A DNA stretch of 64,000 nt. Source: Dichotomocladium elegans. Its lineage: Eukaryota; Mucoromycota; Mucoromycetes; Mucorales; Lichtheimiaceae. Location: assembly GCA_025716815.1 (NCBI GenBank), contig JAIXMN010000018.1, positions 248,001-312,000 of the forward strand, read 5' to 3'. Under the pieces are notes generated by a model. That model worked only from the letters and a program-made list of their open reading frames with translations. It was not told the origin of the DNA and did not search any database. The position numbers were made by a program, and so were the translations under genes. Position 1 is the first letter of the stretch. Every line of letters begins with the position of its first letter. Positions 50,913 through 63,640 of the stretch are shown in pieces.

Positions 50913-52502
50913 GGTGTTATCAAACAAGTGAAAGACGAAAACACGTTAGAAATTACATTAAAATCACTTTTATATATGAATCTGTACAAACCGGAATAAC
51001 GACGTAACAGAACGGGGATTATTGGTCATACAATGTTACTCTTTTCCTCTGAAACGTGTTTATACCACCATGTGTTCCTGATAGGCGCCAACTAGGGGAA
51101 AAATTTATGGCGGCTTGCGTGTCAAAGCAGAGACTCATGGAAACCTGAAGAGTCTATGAGATGCGTTTATATTTTCTATAGGTTTTCGAATCAATCACCA
51201 ATATACGCACTGCATAAAGGTGATTTTTCGTTATGTACGGAAATGACCTATTCTATTAGTACTGGTAGGAAAACCGTATTTGATGCTCTTGGCCTTCATT
51301 ACTCCCACTGCTTCCACTTTCATTTTTCGGTATCCATTTGCTCTACCAACAAGAGCAACAAAAACATTAAAATCAGATGAGATACCGATCACATTCCCGT
51401 CTTGTCAAGAACTTTATCACGTCGTTGCTCCATATATCCGACGAAAATGCTTGTAATCAACGAAGGGCTGCTTCTAAGTACTAGCAAATGATTCAAGGTC
51501 ATAATTGTTCACTGCACACATCATGTCCCCTTCCCATGGATGTGGGTCTTCATTCCGTCAGAATGCTGGTTTCACGTGCTGATGTTTTGATTTGTCAATC
51601 TCTGCTCTTCAAGGGAGAGACAAGGATAATAATGCATTTACTGGAGCAACTTTGTCAACAACTGAAAGACAGCAAGTGTGCTAGATATCGCGTGTAAGCG
51701 AGACAAGGAAGAATAAATTTCGGCCAATACAAGTCTGAGAAACATGTCTCGGCGGGGCAAAAGGTCCTCTCTGCGGATTGATCCACAAACGCTTCCGCTC
51801 TGAATGGGGGAAGCGCCCGTAGCATCCACCTATCTATCAGCATAGGGGAATCTTTGGCGCGGGTCCAACGCCTTAATTTAAATAGCAGGCATGAGTTATG
51901 GCAATATCCGTGAATAGCCAAACTGTTGAGATTGTAAGTTGTCAATTCATAGAAATTTACTCGGCTAAAATTATCATTGCTAATATTATTATGTCGAGTC
52001 ACCTTTAAGAATGTGAAATAAGGTAAGATGTTCATCCATGGTCCTGTCAGCCTTGAGCCTGGGATAATGCGGTATTATGTGACACAACCTTGCAGCACAT
52101 GCTCGAGAACCCCTATTCGCCAAATATGGTATGGTAAGGCTATCATCACCTGATCTTTTCAAGTTACGAGGGCAAGGGAGTCATTCCATAGATACTGCCT
52201 TTCTGTCAAGGAGACTATTGATGAGGACCAATAATAGCGCAATTTTAAATCAATGGATCTCGTTCAAAAGGTATTGAGGAAGAAGTCCCCAGCTCCATTT
52301 CCTGTTTACCTTGTCTCTAGCATAATAGATTCATAGACGAACAAAGGATATACCCTTGCTGCAGGCAGATCTTACATACGTATATGTGTGGGCGTGAATG
52401 CGTGCGCGGTGGAAGAGGTGGAAGTTTCCCTCCTGTCTGACATGATTAAGTTCTTTGAAACTTTTTATTCCCGTACCAGTGCTGTTTCACAGACAACGCT
52501 AC
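50913..52502. other. Intergenic region between ferritin and DHHC gene
   Basis: 1.6 kb shared by the divergent ferritin and palmitoyltransferase genes. Frames on minus near 51638-52035 have no recognisable domain. An upstream exon of the DHHC gene cannot be excluded. Confidence 0.4.
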
Positions 52503-54109
52503 ATGGAGAAAGCTTTTCCGGGATCGTCACAGGAAGATTCTGGCCATCCAAAATCGCCGGGGAATGGAGCAAATGCCGTTTTAAAACCTGGCGATGCCAT
52601 TGTGAACAGCACATTCGAAGAACGTCTTGAGCATTCCAACCTCGACCGGAAGCGTATGTCACTCCACATCTCAGAACCGTTAACAGTGTCTTCAGCTCAT
52701 CCTGCTGCGCCTACTCCACAAGCGATTCGCATTACCGACACACGTAATTATAAATTATTTCCAGGAAACATTACTTTTTTCTGTGGCGGCCGTTTATTAA
52801 CCAGCCGTGCTTACTGGGCCTTCTTCCTGTCACTCTTTATTTTTGTCGTACCCTCTGCCCTTTTTGCTGTATTTATGTAAGTGCACAAAATGCCCTTTCT
52901 GTGGCGCAAATGTCATTTTAATGAGACGCGCATACCGCGTAATAGATGCCCCTGGTTATGGCACCACATTTCACCTGTGATACCTGTCATTTTTGGCTAT
53001 ATGTTTGTTCTCGCACTTATTTCGATGCTCAAAACTTCATGGACCGATCCTGGGGTATGTTGGTCGATATCGATGGGAAGGTTCAAGCTTCAAAAGAGAT
53101 ACAGTCCCAATCCTACTCTCGGCCATAATTTTTATGTGATGAGTTGATAGGAATTTTTATGCTTAGATTATTCCGCGAAATTTGGATGTCATTAATGGAA
53201 GGAGTACTCCGGTATTACCACCAGCAGCAGCCAGTGACAGCACCTATGGGGTTCCCTATGACAGTCTTCCAGATCCTCCCCCGCCCAAAGATGTTATGAT
53301 CAATGGTCATACAGTCCGGCTAAAGTATTGCGACACCTGTCGTCTCTACCGGCCCCCGCGGGCGAGTCACTGCAAGCAATGTAACAACTGCGTTGGTGTG
53401 TATACCCCTATTTCTAACTGCTTGAGTTGTTTTCCCGCAATTGCCATTGGTTTGATAACACTTCTTCACTTCAGAAATCGAAGACCACCATTGTATCTGG
53501 TTGAATAACTGCGTTGGGAAAAGAAACTACCGTTATTTTTTTGTATTTATTACCACAACACTCCTCATGTGTTTCTACGCTATTGCGTTCATCCTCGTTC
53601 ATCTCATCCGGCTCTATTTGGATTCCAAGGAACGATCATTCAAAGCTACACTCACAGAAGCTCCTGTAAGCATGCTGCTCTTGATCCTTGCTTTTATTCT
53701 CTCGATCCCACTGGGGTGCCTAACAGGATACCATTGTTTTCTTGTCATGCGTGGTGTAACGACGCACGAGCAGGCAAGTTACGTGCTGTCAAAAGAGATG
53801 ATCATCCGCCCTAATTTCTTAAAAATATGTACAAAGTTAAAAGCAAACATGATGATGCAGCCCGCTGAAGATCAGGCTTTTAACGTTGGAAATCCAGTCT
53901 ACAATATGGTTCACATCTTGTGCAGACCACATCAAAAGAGGTAAGATATTCACGATTACGCTCTTGCAAATTGATATTGATTCTCGGTTTTCAGCTATCT
54001 TGCACGCCGCAAATATGCAGAAGAATGGTATAATCTAGAAGAGTCGGCTCAACCGCATATATCAAATACCATATCTTCAAAGTCAGAGGTGTCGAGGCTG
54101 CCTCGGTGA
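52503..54109 (+). CDS. DHHC protein S-palmitoyltransferase (Erf2-like)
   Basis: A Golgi/ER membrane enzyme attaching palmitate to cysteines, e.g. on Ras-type proteins. Exons are 52503-52876, 52946-53054, 53167-53395, 53475-53940 and 53995-54109, 430 aa. Four membrane segments are visible ([75 protein letters not shown]). The Cys-rich domain reads [43 protein letters not shown], with the catalytic DHHC at residues 241-244. The TTxE-like helix follows TM4 ([10 protein letters not shown]). The N-terminal ~100 residues are polar and poorly conserved. The start at 52503 is the first ATG of the frame; an upstream coding exon is possible. Confidence 0.93.
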
Positions 54110-55946
54110 CTTCAAAACGATAATATGCATTTGCTCTTAGAGAAGGGCATCTTTAGATATGACATGAATATATTGTTGATTTTCCGTACATGAAAAGTAA
54201 AAAGGTACGATTGACATTCATAAGTCAGTGGAAAACAGCAACCCTCTTTTTCCACACCCAACAGTCCTGAGAGACCCAGGACGTATCCTGAGTAGTCCCG
54301 ACAATACCCAGGACGGAGAGAACAGGAAAGGAATGCCAACACACCGGGAGACCTGGGTTTGCGGTAGCCACAGCGTCAAAGACGGCAGAGAGAAGGATCC
54401 GAAGGACGTCCAAGGGCACCAATCTTCCAAGTACGGGCACGCTTGATCAATCTGCCAAGGAGAGCGGCTGTTACATCGAATACAAAAAATAGTTTAGGCG
54501 ATCATTCATGTCTTCTTTGTGATTTGACAATGTTTCATCATACCATGATATCTACGAGACTCATCGCTGCTACTTCATGATGTTTATGGTCTATCGGACG
54601 TTCCAACAGACAGTCCTTAATACTGTTACAGACAAATGTTAATGGGCCATATTTTTTGAGGGAAGTCCGGTTACGTTGTGAACAGGCATCATATGCTTGG
54701 TACTCATCTCACACTGCCATCAAGTTCTTTTTTCTCCATTTTCGGATAATCAAGACACACACCAGCAGCAACCCAGGAGAGCGTGTTCAGCTGCCAAGCA
54801 TTGCATTAGGATAATCCTATCTATCAGAATGTGATAGAAGAAGTGACATTGTCTGAATAAATATATCTAGCACTATCAGCCCATGTGGTGGTGTGTATTA
54901 CGTTCAGTAGGCCATATTAAGATTTTGTGAAATGCAGAATTTTAAAGACATCGGGCTATTTTTGAAATTTCCGCTTGGGACCTTGGCAACTCATGAAGTA
55001 TCAGGCACCAGTGCCGGATGCGAACAGAAGCAGGCAGGATCCTCTAGTCCATTACGTAGTTTGTAAAGAGCAACAGTCGCGCTGTTCCGTATGCCCCTTT
55101 AATTGGAAGGTGGCTGGAGTACTGAAGGAGCCCTCGGAAAAGATCGGTCTGCTCTGGAGTGCCAAAAGGTTACAGGAGCCACAAGTCATACAATGGGCTT
55201 CGTGCGTCCATTCGGCCATCTGAATGTCAGCCATGATTTGAGAATGATGGCATTTGAGTATCGGACGATTCGGAATCCTGGAAGAGGATCGAGAAAACCG
55301 TTTCCGACGACTAACTGAATTTTTAAAATAGCATGCGTTTTTGAAGGCAGATGGTTGCGACCCAGAGTTTGCTCTCAAGTCCATGCCTTTTTTTCTTCTA
55401 TGTCTGATCATTTTTTCTAAAAAGATATGTTAGGCTTGTGCTGCACTCAACAGGCACTGAACGATTTTGAAGATGATTCTTGTAAAGACAGTCTCTCCTC
55501 TTCGCCCCCGTCCCATAAACACATCATAATAGTGCAACCTTCGGGCGATGGACCTCGTGCAAAGTGTAACCTCCTGCGCAATTGCCTCCCAACCTGGTCC
55601 CACCCCCTGAAAGGTTACTGTGCTGACTTTATTAATGTGCTCGTTGATTACAGAAGTATATATATTTTTACTACTCTCTTTTTGGGATCACCACTTCCTC
55701 TCTTTCACATCTTTCTCCAACACTTCTTGATAAAAGTCGATCTTTGCAAGATCCTTTTTGATCCTCCCTTTTTCCCCACATCTTTATCATCCCATTTTCC
55801 GGCTTGCCGTTGAAAATTTAAACACTTCATTCCTTATCCCCAGTCCAGTCCTTACACCATACTTCATCAAAACAGACACGGGCTTGCTCAGTCTTTGACG
55901 CAAAAAACACACCTTCCACTCGTTGCATACATTCTTTTTCAACTTC
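54110..55946. other. Intergenic region upstream of C2H2 factor
   Basis: 1.8 kb without a supported gene. Overlapping frames on both strands at 54218-54446 and 54975-55411 lack domains. The last 350 bp are pyrimidine-rich (CCTCTCTTTCAC, CTTATCCCC), like a fungal promoter/5' UTR. Confidence 0.4.
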
Positions 55947-57207
55947 ATGCTTCTCTCCGTGTACCCAACCAGCGTTATGGGCTTGGATTACAACTTCCCG
56001 CAGACTGTTCCAGCGGCGTTCTCAAGGGGCGATTTGTTGGCGTTAAGCAGCGCCTCAACCACTACAAGTGCTGGCTCAGGAAGCACTGCCTTGTGTGATA
56101 CCCCAACGTCCAGTCCTTTCGGTCTCACAGTGTCATCGGCAGGCGCGATGCACTCCTTCACCGAAAACTCATTCCCTTCCTTCTTTCCGCCCCAGCAATT
56201 ACACGCTGAACATCAGTATCAACAGTATCAGCAGCAGCAGCAGCAGCAACAACAACCATTGCCTTTCCGCACGCTTGCGTCGGATTCTTCGGTTACACAG
56301 CCATCGTCATGCTACTCATCGCCTCCTTCTTTTGATGACCCTGCCATTACTGCTACAATCGCCACCATGACCATGGGTCCCAGTCCATTCTCCGTCACCT
56401 TCCCGTCGCCTTCTGCGAAAATGGTATCACAGCAGCAGCAACAGCAGCAGCAGCAGGACCATTTTCTTCCCTACGAACCTCAAGAGTCCGGCTTGCCCGT
56501 CGATCCTTGTGTGTTTGGTACCAACAACGGCTACAGCAACGGTTTCCAGCAGCTCGCCAGCCCAGTTACTGTAGCTAACACCTTAAGTCACCATTTTCAT
56601 TCCGCTGGGTACCATCCATACCTGTGCCCAGGTAAAGTACTTCCAAAGCGCCACGTTTTTCCTAATAAAGAAAAGGAAAAAAGGCGATGATGAAAGTGAT
56701 GATTGCTGACTACAGCTAATGTTAGGATCGCCCATTTCCCATCCTTCGGAGCCTGTCATGTCCAGGACATCGCCCGCTTTGTATGGCCAAACCACTATGC
56801 AGCCTTACAACAAACACAATCTCTCTCGATCTCCCTCGCCTGCCTCGACCACCACCTCAGAAACCAGTCTGCCCCAGAGCATGATGGCGACTTTCAATAC
56901 AAAGGCAACATCAACCACGCCAAAACGCTACAAGTGTGCAGTTTGCGACAAAAAGTTCACGCGGCCCAGTTCGTTGAACACACACATGTACAGTCATACC
57001 GGCGAGGTATGTACAAAAGCGAGCGTTTGGATACAAAGAGTCTCATGCCCCACTCGTCTTTTTTTTTTCTAATAATTATAGAAACCATTCAAGTGTCCCG
57101 TCGAAGGCTGTGGCCGTCACTTCTCGGTCGTGAGCAACTTGCGGCGGCATGCAAAGATCCATAGTAACCACTCGCTCATCAAATCGCCAATGTCACCAAC
57201 CTCATGA
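55947..57207 (+). CDS. C2H2 zinc-finger transcription factor
   Basis: Exons are 55947-56631, 56726-57006 and 57082-57207, 363 aa. Two adjacent C2H2 fingers lie at the C-terminus: YKCAVCDKKFTRPSSLNTH...H, linker TGEKPFK, then CPVEGCGRHFSVVSNLRRH...H. Intron 2 splits the linker at HTGE|KPF. The rest is low-complexity: Ser/Thr/Pro-rich with two Gln tracts (about 56213-56258 and 56432-56456). The finger pair closely resembles regulators of asexual development in other fungi, but I cannot name an orthologue. A start at 55947 (MLLSVYPTSVMGLDYNF) or at 55977 (MGLDYNF) is possible. Confidence 0.9.
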
Positions 57208-57688
57208 AGATCTAATATACCACACTCCCGCATTTCCGCACACCTGCATTCTCTTATTTTATCTTAACTCTCCGCGTCCTTTGCTGCAAGTGTGCGTGTA
57301 CTACTTTTGCATGATCACATTTGGTTGTATTTGATAATTAGAGCAATAATTTGGCGTATTTCTCAAAAAAAAATTGATGCCCACCTTGGAGAATCAGCAG
57401 ATTCCCCGTTCGAAAAAGATAAGAAACCTAGGGTTGTATGTCTTTCTTTTTCTTTCTTCCGAGAACGAACAGCATCATGTTCCTTGATCAATCTATTGCG
57501 TTATGCTCCCGTCTGAAGAAAATACTATCATATATCGAAATCCAGTAACAGACTTACATAAAATATCATCAAGTCTTCTATGAATGGATTGAGGGGCAGG
57601 ACGAGATGGTTGAAATCTGTTGATATCACTCCACGTTGCCTAGTTATTTATTTGTTAATTTCAAAGGAGAAAAGAGTGTATACACACA
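57208..57688. other. Convergent intergenic region
   Basis: The 3' flanks of the C2H2 factor and the RBM39-like gene, which converge here. AT-rich; nothing else seen. Confidence 0.5.
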
Positions 57689-59894
57689 CTACAAAGAGAA
57701 CTTGGCGTTGTAGATGGCTTCAGGCACAAATACGGCAGTGATCTAGTGAAATAACAAAAAAAATCAATATACAAACGCTCCCAGTAGCTCATTGTTTCAT
57801 CATGTACCTGTTTGCCACCGAACCATCTACCGTTCAATACGCCAATTGCTTTCTCACCAACCTCCACAGCATTGAATTTGAGGTAGACTTCACCCTATGG
57901 ATAAAAGCGAATAGACATTACGCATATTATCTTTTCCATACATTCATCCAAAAAACGTACCAGCGAATCTATATTCACATAAATGTGTTCCACTTCACCA
58001 ATTTGCATACACTCTTGCTTTATATCAGCTTGAAGATCGATCGCCCAATCCGGGTCAGTTTCCCTAGCATTCATTTAAGCAAATTACTCTTTAGCAATTT
58101 ATGTATGGTTAACTAACTCAGCGGGGTTAAACATATTGTTTAACATGACAGTTCGAGACGCCTTCGTCGGTATACTGGGTCTAACACTATATGTGATAGG
58201 TCAGTATCATTTTTTCATATTATTAAATTCATGACACATACCGTACTTCCGGTTCCCCATTCCGGAATTGCTCCTCGAGAACATCAACCTGCCTTGCGGC
58301 TAGTTTCTGCATAAGCTCTGCACGCGCCATCGAATTTAGAGAAAGGCCAGCCGAATCTACATCGCAACTGTGAATCAGTCGTCTATGATATCCTTTTAAG
58401 CATGTTATACAAGTATTTACCCTCATCGTCAAGGTTGCCATAATTCGTAACGGTGTTCCTATCTGTTACAAGCCCAACTTTGAGCTGGGAAAAATGCGAG
58501 GTTAGTCTCGTACTCCTAATGTTATTATTGACAGCTCACTGTTCTGCCTGCTAAATCAAAGCCGTTCATTTTCTCTAATGCCTGTTTCCCATCTTCAGGG
58601 TTCTTATATCTATAGCAAAAAAGACGATGAGGACCATATCATCCTTCAAAACCTATATTGACTTACTGAATGAATGCATAACCTTTTGATCGTCCATTTT
58701 CGGGATCTACCCACGCCATGTTAAGATACACGATTTTTCGCAGAGCAACATTGTATACCTTTATGGAGATTGACAAAATCGAGCGCACCAAACGGTTCAA
58801 ATATCTGGCGAATATCTTCCTCAGTAAGGCTGAAATGAATTGAACCCACGTACAATCTTTGATAAGCAAGCTCTTTCCCAGTGCTGAGTGCGCTAAAGGG
58901 TTTTCAATAATATGCCTTTACTTTCGGATGGACTCGACTGTTCAGCACATACCGATTTTGTTCAGCCTGTAAAGCATATCTATTTTTTTCAGCTTCGGAC
59001 ATCTGCACCAGAACTGGAATACCTAAAAGTTTTTGCCCAGATAATGCTAAGGCGTTCTGAACCGAATCTTCGTCATAATACTCGACGTATCCAACCCTAT
59101 AAAGAGATGCATAGCCAGAGAAATCAGTGCACAGATACTGATTATAAAAACACATTTACCCTTTCGAACGACGCGAGTTTCTGTCATAAATGATTTTTGC
59201 GCTTCTCACGCGGCCAGCCTGCGCGAAAAAGTCTTCGAGTTCACGTGATGTTAGACGCGCTGCTAGCTGCATAACAAAGATGGTACGTCTATCCCTGTCC
59301 TCTTCAGGGACAGGCGGCGACGGTGAGCGTACCCGCCTTGCACCACGACAACTACTGCGAATCATGAGCAAAGCCTGAATCTTGTAGATAGAATATCCTA
59401 TAGCCTCCTCCCGATCCCTGTCTGATACAACGTACTTATCCTTTAGTTCAGCACCTCGACTTCGCCTTCCAGGGCTACGATTTCTTCTCCTCTCACGCGA
59501 TCCCGAGCGTCTACGATCTGCACATGATGGCGATCGGCTACGATATCTTCTTTGTCTAGAATATGAGCGGCGTGTTCTTGACCGAGAGCGACGGGAAGAC
59601 GATCGTGACGAAAAGTGATGTCGATATCCCGATGAACGGTTTCCTCTGTGACAGCAAAGCCGAATGAATATTACATCAATGAAAACAAAAGAACATATTA
59701 CGGATGGCTGCATTACCTTCTTTCCCGTGATTCCCGATCACAATTCGACTGGCTCTCGGGCTCGTGCTGTTCCTTTTAGTATTCGTGCGGAGAATATGTC
59801 ATGTCACCTGTAACAAAGTGTAAGTGCTCATTGTTTAACGTACAACTTTTTCCTGGAACGGAGCATCCAGCATAGCTTCGACATTCAACTCCAT
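57689..59894 (-). CDS. RBM39/CAPER-like splicing factor (three RRMs, RS domain)
   Basis: A nuclear RNA-binding splicing factor of the RBM39/CAPERα (S. pombe Rsd1) type, related to U2AF65. Thirteen exons: 59847-59894, 59717-59772, 59160-59645, 58953-59096, 58759-58892, 58667-58706, 58540-58609, 58421-58484, 58242-58356, 58118-58180, 57961-58063, 57808-57894 and 57689-57742, 487 aa, all in phase. The N-terminal motif [13 protein letters not shown] matches the family start; an RS-rich stretch follows ([20 protein letters not shown]). RRM1 has [20 protein letters not shown] and [12 protein letters not shown]2 has [20 protein letters not shown] and SKGYAFIQY; the UHM-like RRM3 has MLNNMFNP and GEVYLKF, then [17 protein letters not shown]. 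Some donors are weak (GTTGTA, GTTAGT). Identity is firm. Confidence 0.94.
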
Positions 59895-60467
59895 TCTGGC
59901 TAGAATGAAAGGGAGCCGTTATTTGGATATCTCGTGCAAACGGACTTTGTATTCCCCCCTTTTTGCACATCCAGGTACAGAAGAGATGTAACAATGGGTA
60001 CACCAAGATTTTTGAAACGTACTGCAGAAGACCATACAGAAGACAATCAATGATTTTCAATGTGGTAAAATTGAGGTACTACAAATCATACGGGGACCGG
60101 TGGATCTAAAAGCAGTATATAAAAGAGTATGTGCCTAGTCAAACGGTGAGTCCGGTGCGTAGTTCTTTCGTTAGCACAAGGCGATATACTATGAATATAT
60201 GTACACTTCATATTAAGCATCAATTAGGTAGGATATTTGGTATGCCATAGAGAGAGCAGCGAGTATGATTCAGCATATTGGATCACTTACATTCCTACTC
60301 GCGCAAGGACACATACACAGTGAGAGACACAAGGATAGCACTCCAGAGAAGATATAGGGCGCAAACAATGGGCTAAATTAAGAAAAATGCAACCGAAAAA
60401 CTAGTTATTAATACATTGATTCGAAATAATAGAGATTGGTTACTGTATAGTGCTGCCGTGTGCATCT
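59895..60467. other. Intergenic region upstream of RBM39-like gene
   Basis: The RBM39-like promoter side, leading into the second foldback element. No gene seen. Confidence 0.45.
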
Positions 60468-61704
60468 CCGGAGATGTTTCATAGGAATGACATGGATCAC
60501 TATGATGTGGTAATTCGATATATGAGAGGAACTCTGTTGCAGCTAGACCTTCACTGAAATAACCTTCCGCCACGACAAGTCTATAACCTACAGCTTGCGG
60601 TTCGCTTCCCGACAGGTATGCAGCTCGCAGCTACATGTAGATTGCGCCCAGAAAACCTCTCACGTGGTACTCAGTAAACGGAGGCGCAAGGGTAGTATTG
60701 CTTTAAAGCAGAGAAGAGTCTTGCTTCTACAGAGAAGACATCCTTAATTCCCGAGGGCAGGAGTGTTTTTCAAGGAGAGGAGGATCTGGTTTCGAAGAAG
60801 AGGAGGACCTGTTTGGGAGAGGAGAAGGGACTTGATTCTAAGCAGAAGAGGGTCCTGTTTCCAAATATTGTGTAATACAGATTGCGTTAGGAGAGAAGAT
60901 GTCTCCTTTGTATCTGGCTTTGTTGGTGTCACCATGCATGACAGAGAAAGGAGTTTACTGCGACGGCGGACCAGAAAATCGGGCGTGTGCGCTTCATTAA
61001 TATCATTAGCCTAGCTGTTTTTCTGCCCATATTGTCCACATGGTCCCGTTGAAGATCATCCCAACCGTGTGGCATGAATCCCAATGCGCGTGTGTTTATC
61101 GAGAGAGAAAGAGAATTGTGAGCGAAATAAGCCGAAATGAGTGAAGCTAAACCAATGCTGTAATGCAGAGTTGAAAATGAAAGCGCACATGCCCGATTTT
61201 CTGGTCCGCCGTCGCAGTAAACTCCTTTCTCTGTCATGCATGGTGACACCAACAAAGCCAGATACAAAGGAGACATCTTCTCTCCTAACGCAATCTGTAT
61301 TACACAATATTTGGAAACAGGACCCTCTTCTGCTTAGAATCAAGTCCCTTCTCCTCTCCCAAACAGGTCCTCCTCTTCTTCGAAACCAGATCCTCCTCTC
61401 CTTGAAAAACACTCCTGCCCTCGGGAATTAAGGATGTCTTCTCTGTAGAAGCAAGACTCTTCTCTGCTTTAAAGCAATACTACCCTTGCGCCTCCGTTTA
61501 CTGAGTGCCACGTGAGAGGTTTTCTGGGCGCAATCTACATGTAGCTGCGAGCTGCATACCTGTCGGGAAGCGAACCGCAAGCTGTAGGTTATAGACTTGT
61601 CGTGGCGGAAGGTTATTTCAGTGAAGGTCTAGCTGCAACAGAGTTCCTCTCATATATCGAATTACCACATCATTGATCCATATCATTCCTATGAAACATC
61701 TCCG
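60468..61704. mobile_element. Foldback element FB2, related to FB1
   Basis: Left arm (60468 to about 60996) and right arm (about 61180-61704) are near-perfect reverse complements, bounded by CCGGAGATGTTTCATAGGAA and its complement, with about 180 bp of spacer. Each arm has a single unit. It shares diverged blocks with FB1 units in the same order: CGACAAG(T/C)..., CTTGCGGTTCGC, ACAGGTAT(G/A)CAG, AAGCAG(A/G)(A/G)...GTCTTGCTTC. FB1 and FB2 are thus one family. The mirror-image open frames (PLLLRIKSLLLSQTGPPLL) are not genes. Confidence 0.88.
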
Positions 61705-62229
61705 GGAAGCCACCTGGCATCTCTCTATTATCTCAGATCGTAGGTACGTATTAAAAAACTAACTGCTTCAACTCTAGAGTATCAAGTGGTTATCGTTTCT
61801 CAGGGTTTTCTATAATGAACACTACTCTTTTATTCTTCCGATGCCGTATAAAGTATTTACGCCGCTGTACCGCCTGTAGTATGTGAGGTATGAAAATCCA
61901 ATTCACTATGCTTGAAGGCTTTCATATTTATTGTAGGATTATCAGAAATTGATATTTTGCAGCAACTCTTGGCCACAAAGATTCATAAATATATAAAGCA
62001 GCCTTGACCGATCAATCCGCTTTGCGAATGTGTAAAATCCGGATAATAAACCTGGCATTTTTTAGTACATGTATATAGATTCTATACTTTTATGCAGTTT
62101 AATTTTCGATATTGGGTTGTGTTGATTAAATATGTTCAGCTTCCATTTTTTATCATTATTAGCTGTTATTCAAAAAGGACTATCGTTTTTTAACTTTCTA
62201 TACCATGCAACTGCGTTGTTCAGTGCTTA
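61705..62229. other. Unassigned AT-rich sequence between FB2 and Tc1 copy 3
   Basis: No gene or repeat recognised. Confidence 0.4.
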
Positions 62230-63640
62230 TTGCTCCAGCTCCAGAAGGCGGAGCTATTCGATGTTTCACTGATTCGGGTTACCCATGTCTCACTTTCCGG
62301 GAAACCTATTACGCTTTACTTTGCTTTTCACAACCGAACAAAACTGTTCAATAGAGTTGAGTTCAGGCAAATTGGATGGGAGATAGGCGCATCGATATTC
62401 TCGGGACTTATTTATTGAGAGATATCTTCGGCTTTATCAATGGGTGCATTATCCATTACCAAATAACGGCCCTTCATAAGCTCATACTTATCCATTTCAT
62501 CCATGGTAACCTTAAGAAAGCTGAGGTAATATCCAGTTACAGTTCCTTTGCTTGCAGATATGGACTGTCCCGCTCTTTTTCTTTTTTTTCTGGCTATGGC
62601 TGTGGGAATCAAAAGCTACATATCTAATGTTGCATGATGCAGAAATTGCTCTCACGATGTAGTTGTTTTCGCTCTTTTTCCGGCATTGTAACTACTCGAG
62701 AAGTCCCTTTCTTCGACCATGCGATGTTGCATTTCATGTTAATATGGAATCCAGACTCATCAAGGAAAACATAGCTCTTTCTAAAGTCAATATCAGTCAT
62801 GTCCCATCGGCATACCCGGTGAAGGTGCTCTTGGATCTTTGCATCACTATTTCTGTCTACAGGCTGAACCCGAGCCTTCTTTAATGACAACTTGCATTCA
62901 TTCTTCATAAATCGATGGAGTGTCGTTTTCGATACTTTAAGATCCTCAAATCTCTGGAGCAATTGCTTCTTAAGTTGCTCTGGGACGACTGGCGGATTTT
63001 CATCAACCTATGCTAAAATACAAAAGCACTTTTATGCTCTTCATCGAGAATATGTGAACAACCTCTGCCTCTACGTTTCTTAAGTACTCCAAGGGTCTTA
63101 TTCATATAGAGATGTCCATCGCTGAGTTGGCCAAACATGAATTCCTAACCGTTTTGCAACAACGGAAGCGCTCGAAACCTTCTTGAACATCAGTTGGAAA
63201 AATCTGACCTTATCTTTATTGATGTGTGTTGTGCAGCCGCGCTTAAAGTCTGCTTCTTTCATCTAGATATCTGTATCCTTTTGTTTGCGGATATGCTTAA
63301 CAACAAGGTCAGGATTGCCGTTGCAAGATAGATTACGCAGATATCCTGTGTGAGAACAAACGGATTGAAGAGAGTGTATTTCCTCATCAGCGACATGACC
63401 TTGTCCACCTTCGTAAAAAAAAAAATAGGGTGCTCATATCAGAATGTAAAATAGATATAAAATAAAAAGGATTCAAAAGGGCAAGAAGCCGACTAGCATT
63501 TACAGAGATGGATTTGTGCGGCATCTTTCGCCGTGAATGCGAAATTTGCTTTGAGCAAAACTCAACTTCCATTTTTGTGATTTTGCGACTTCAGAACTGC
63601 TAGGACACGACTTCAATGTTGGAAAATGCTATATACATAC
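62230..63640 (-). mobile_element. Tc1/mariner-like transposon relic, copy 3
   Basis: Minus-strand transposase fragments in several frames: LHRFMKNECKLSLKKARVQP, SYVFLDESGFHINMKC (first catalytic Asp), KGRYLVMDNAPIDKAED (second Asp), and LPELNSIEQFCSVVKSKVKR (third Glu kept). The N-terminal part (about 63060-63420) is more diverged and frameshifted than in copy 2. The right end (TGCGACTTCAGAACTGC, about 63575-63600) matches the copy 1 terminal region. Inactive. Confidence 0.8.

Noticed and set aside
54218..54446. Hydrophobic minus-strand frame between the DHHC and C2H2 genes
   Set aside because: It overlaps an equally long frame on the other strand; no domain or splice signals.
59337..59404. 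GC-AG intron in the RBM39-like gene
   Set aside because: Removing 68 bp would break the frame, while the unspliced reading stays open and in phase with neighbouring exons.
60744..61431. Mirror-image open frames in FB2
   Set aside because: They are a by-product of the inverted repeat, with low-complexity Leu/Ser content.
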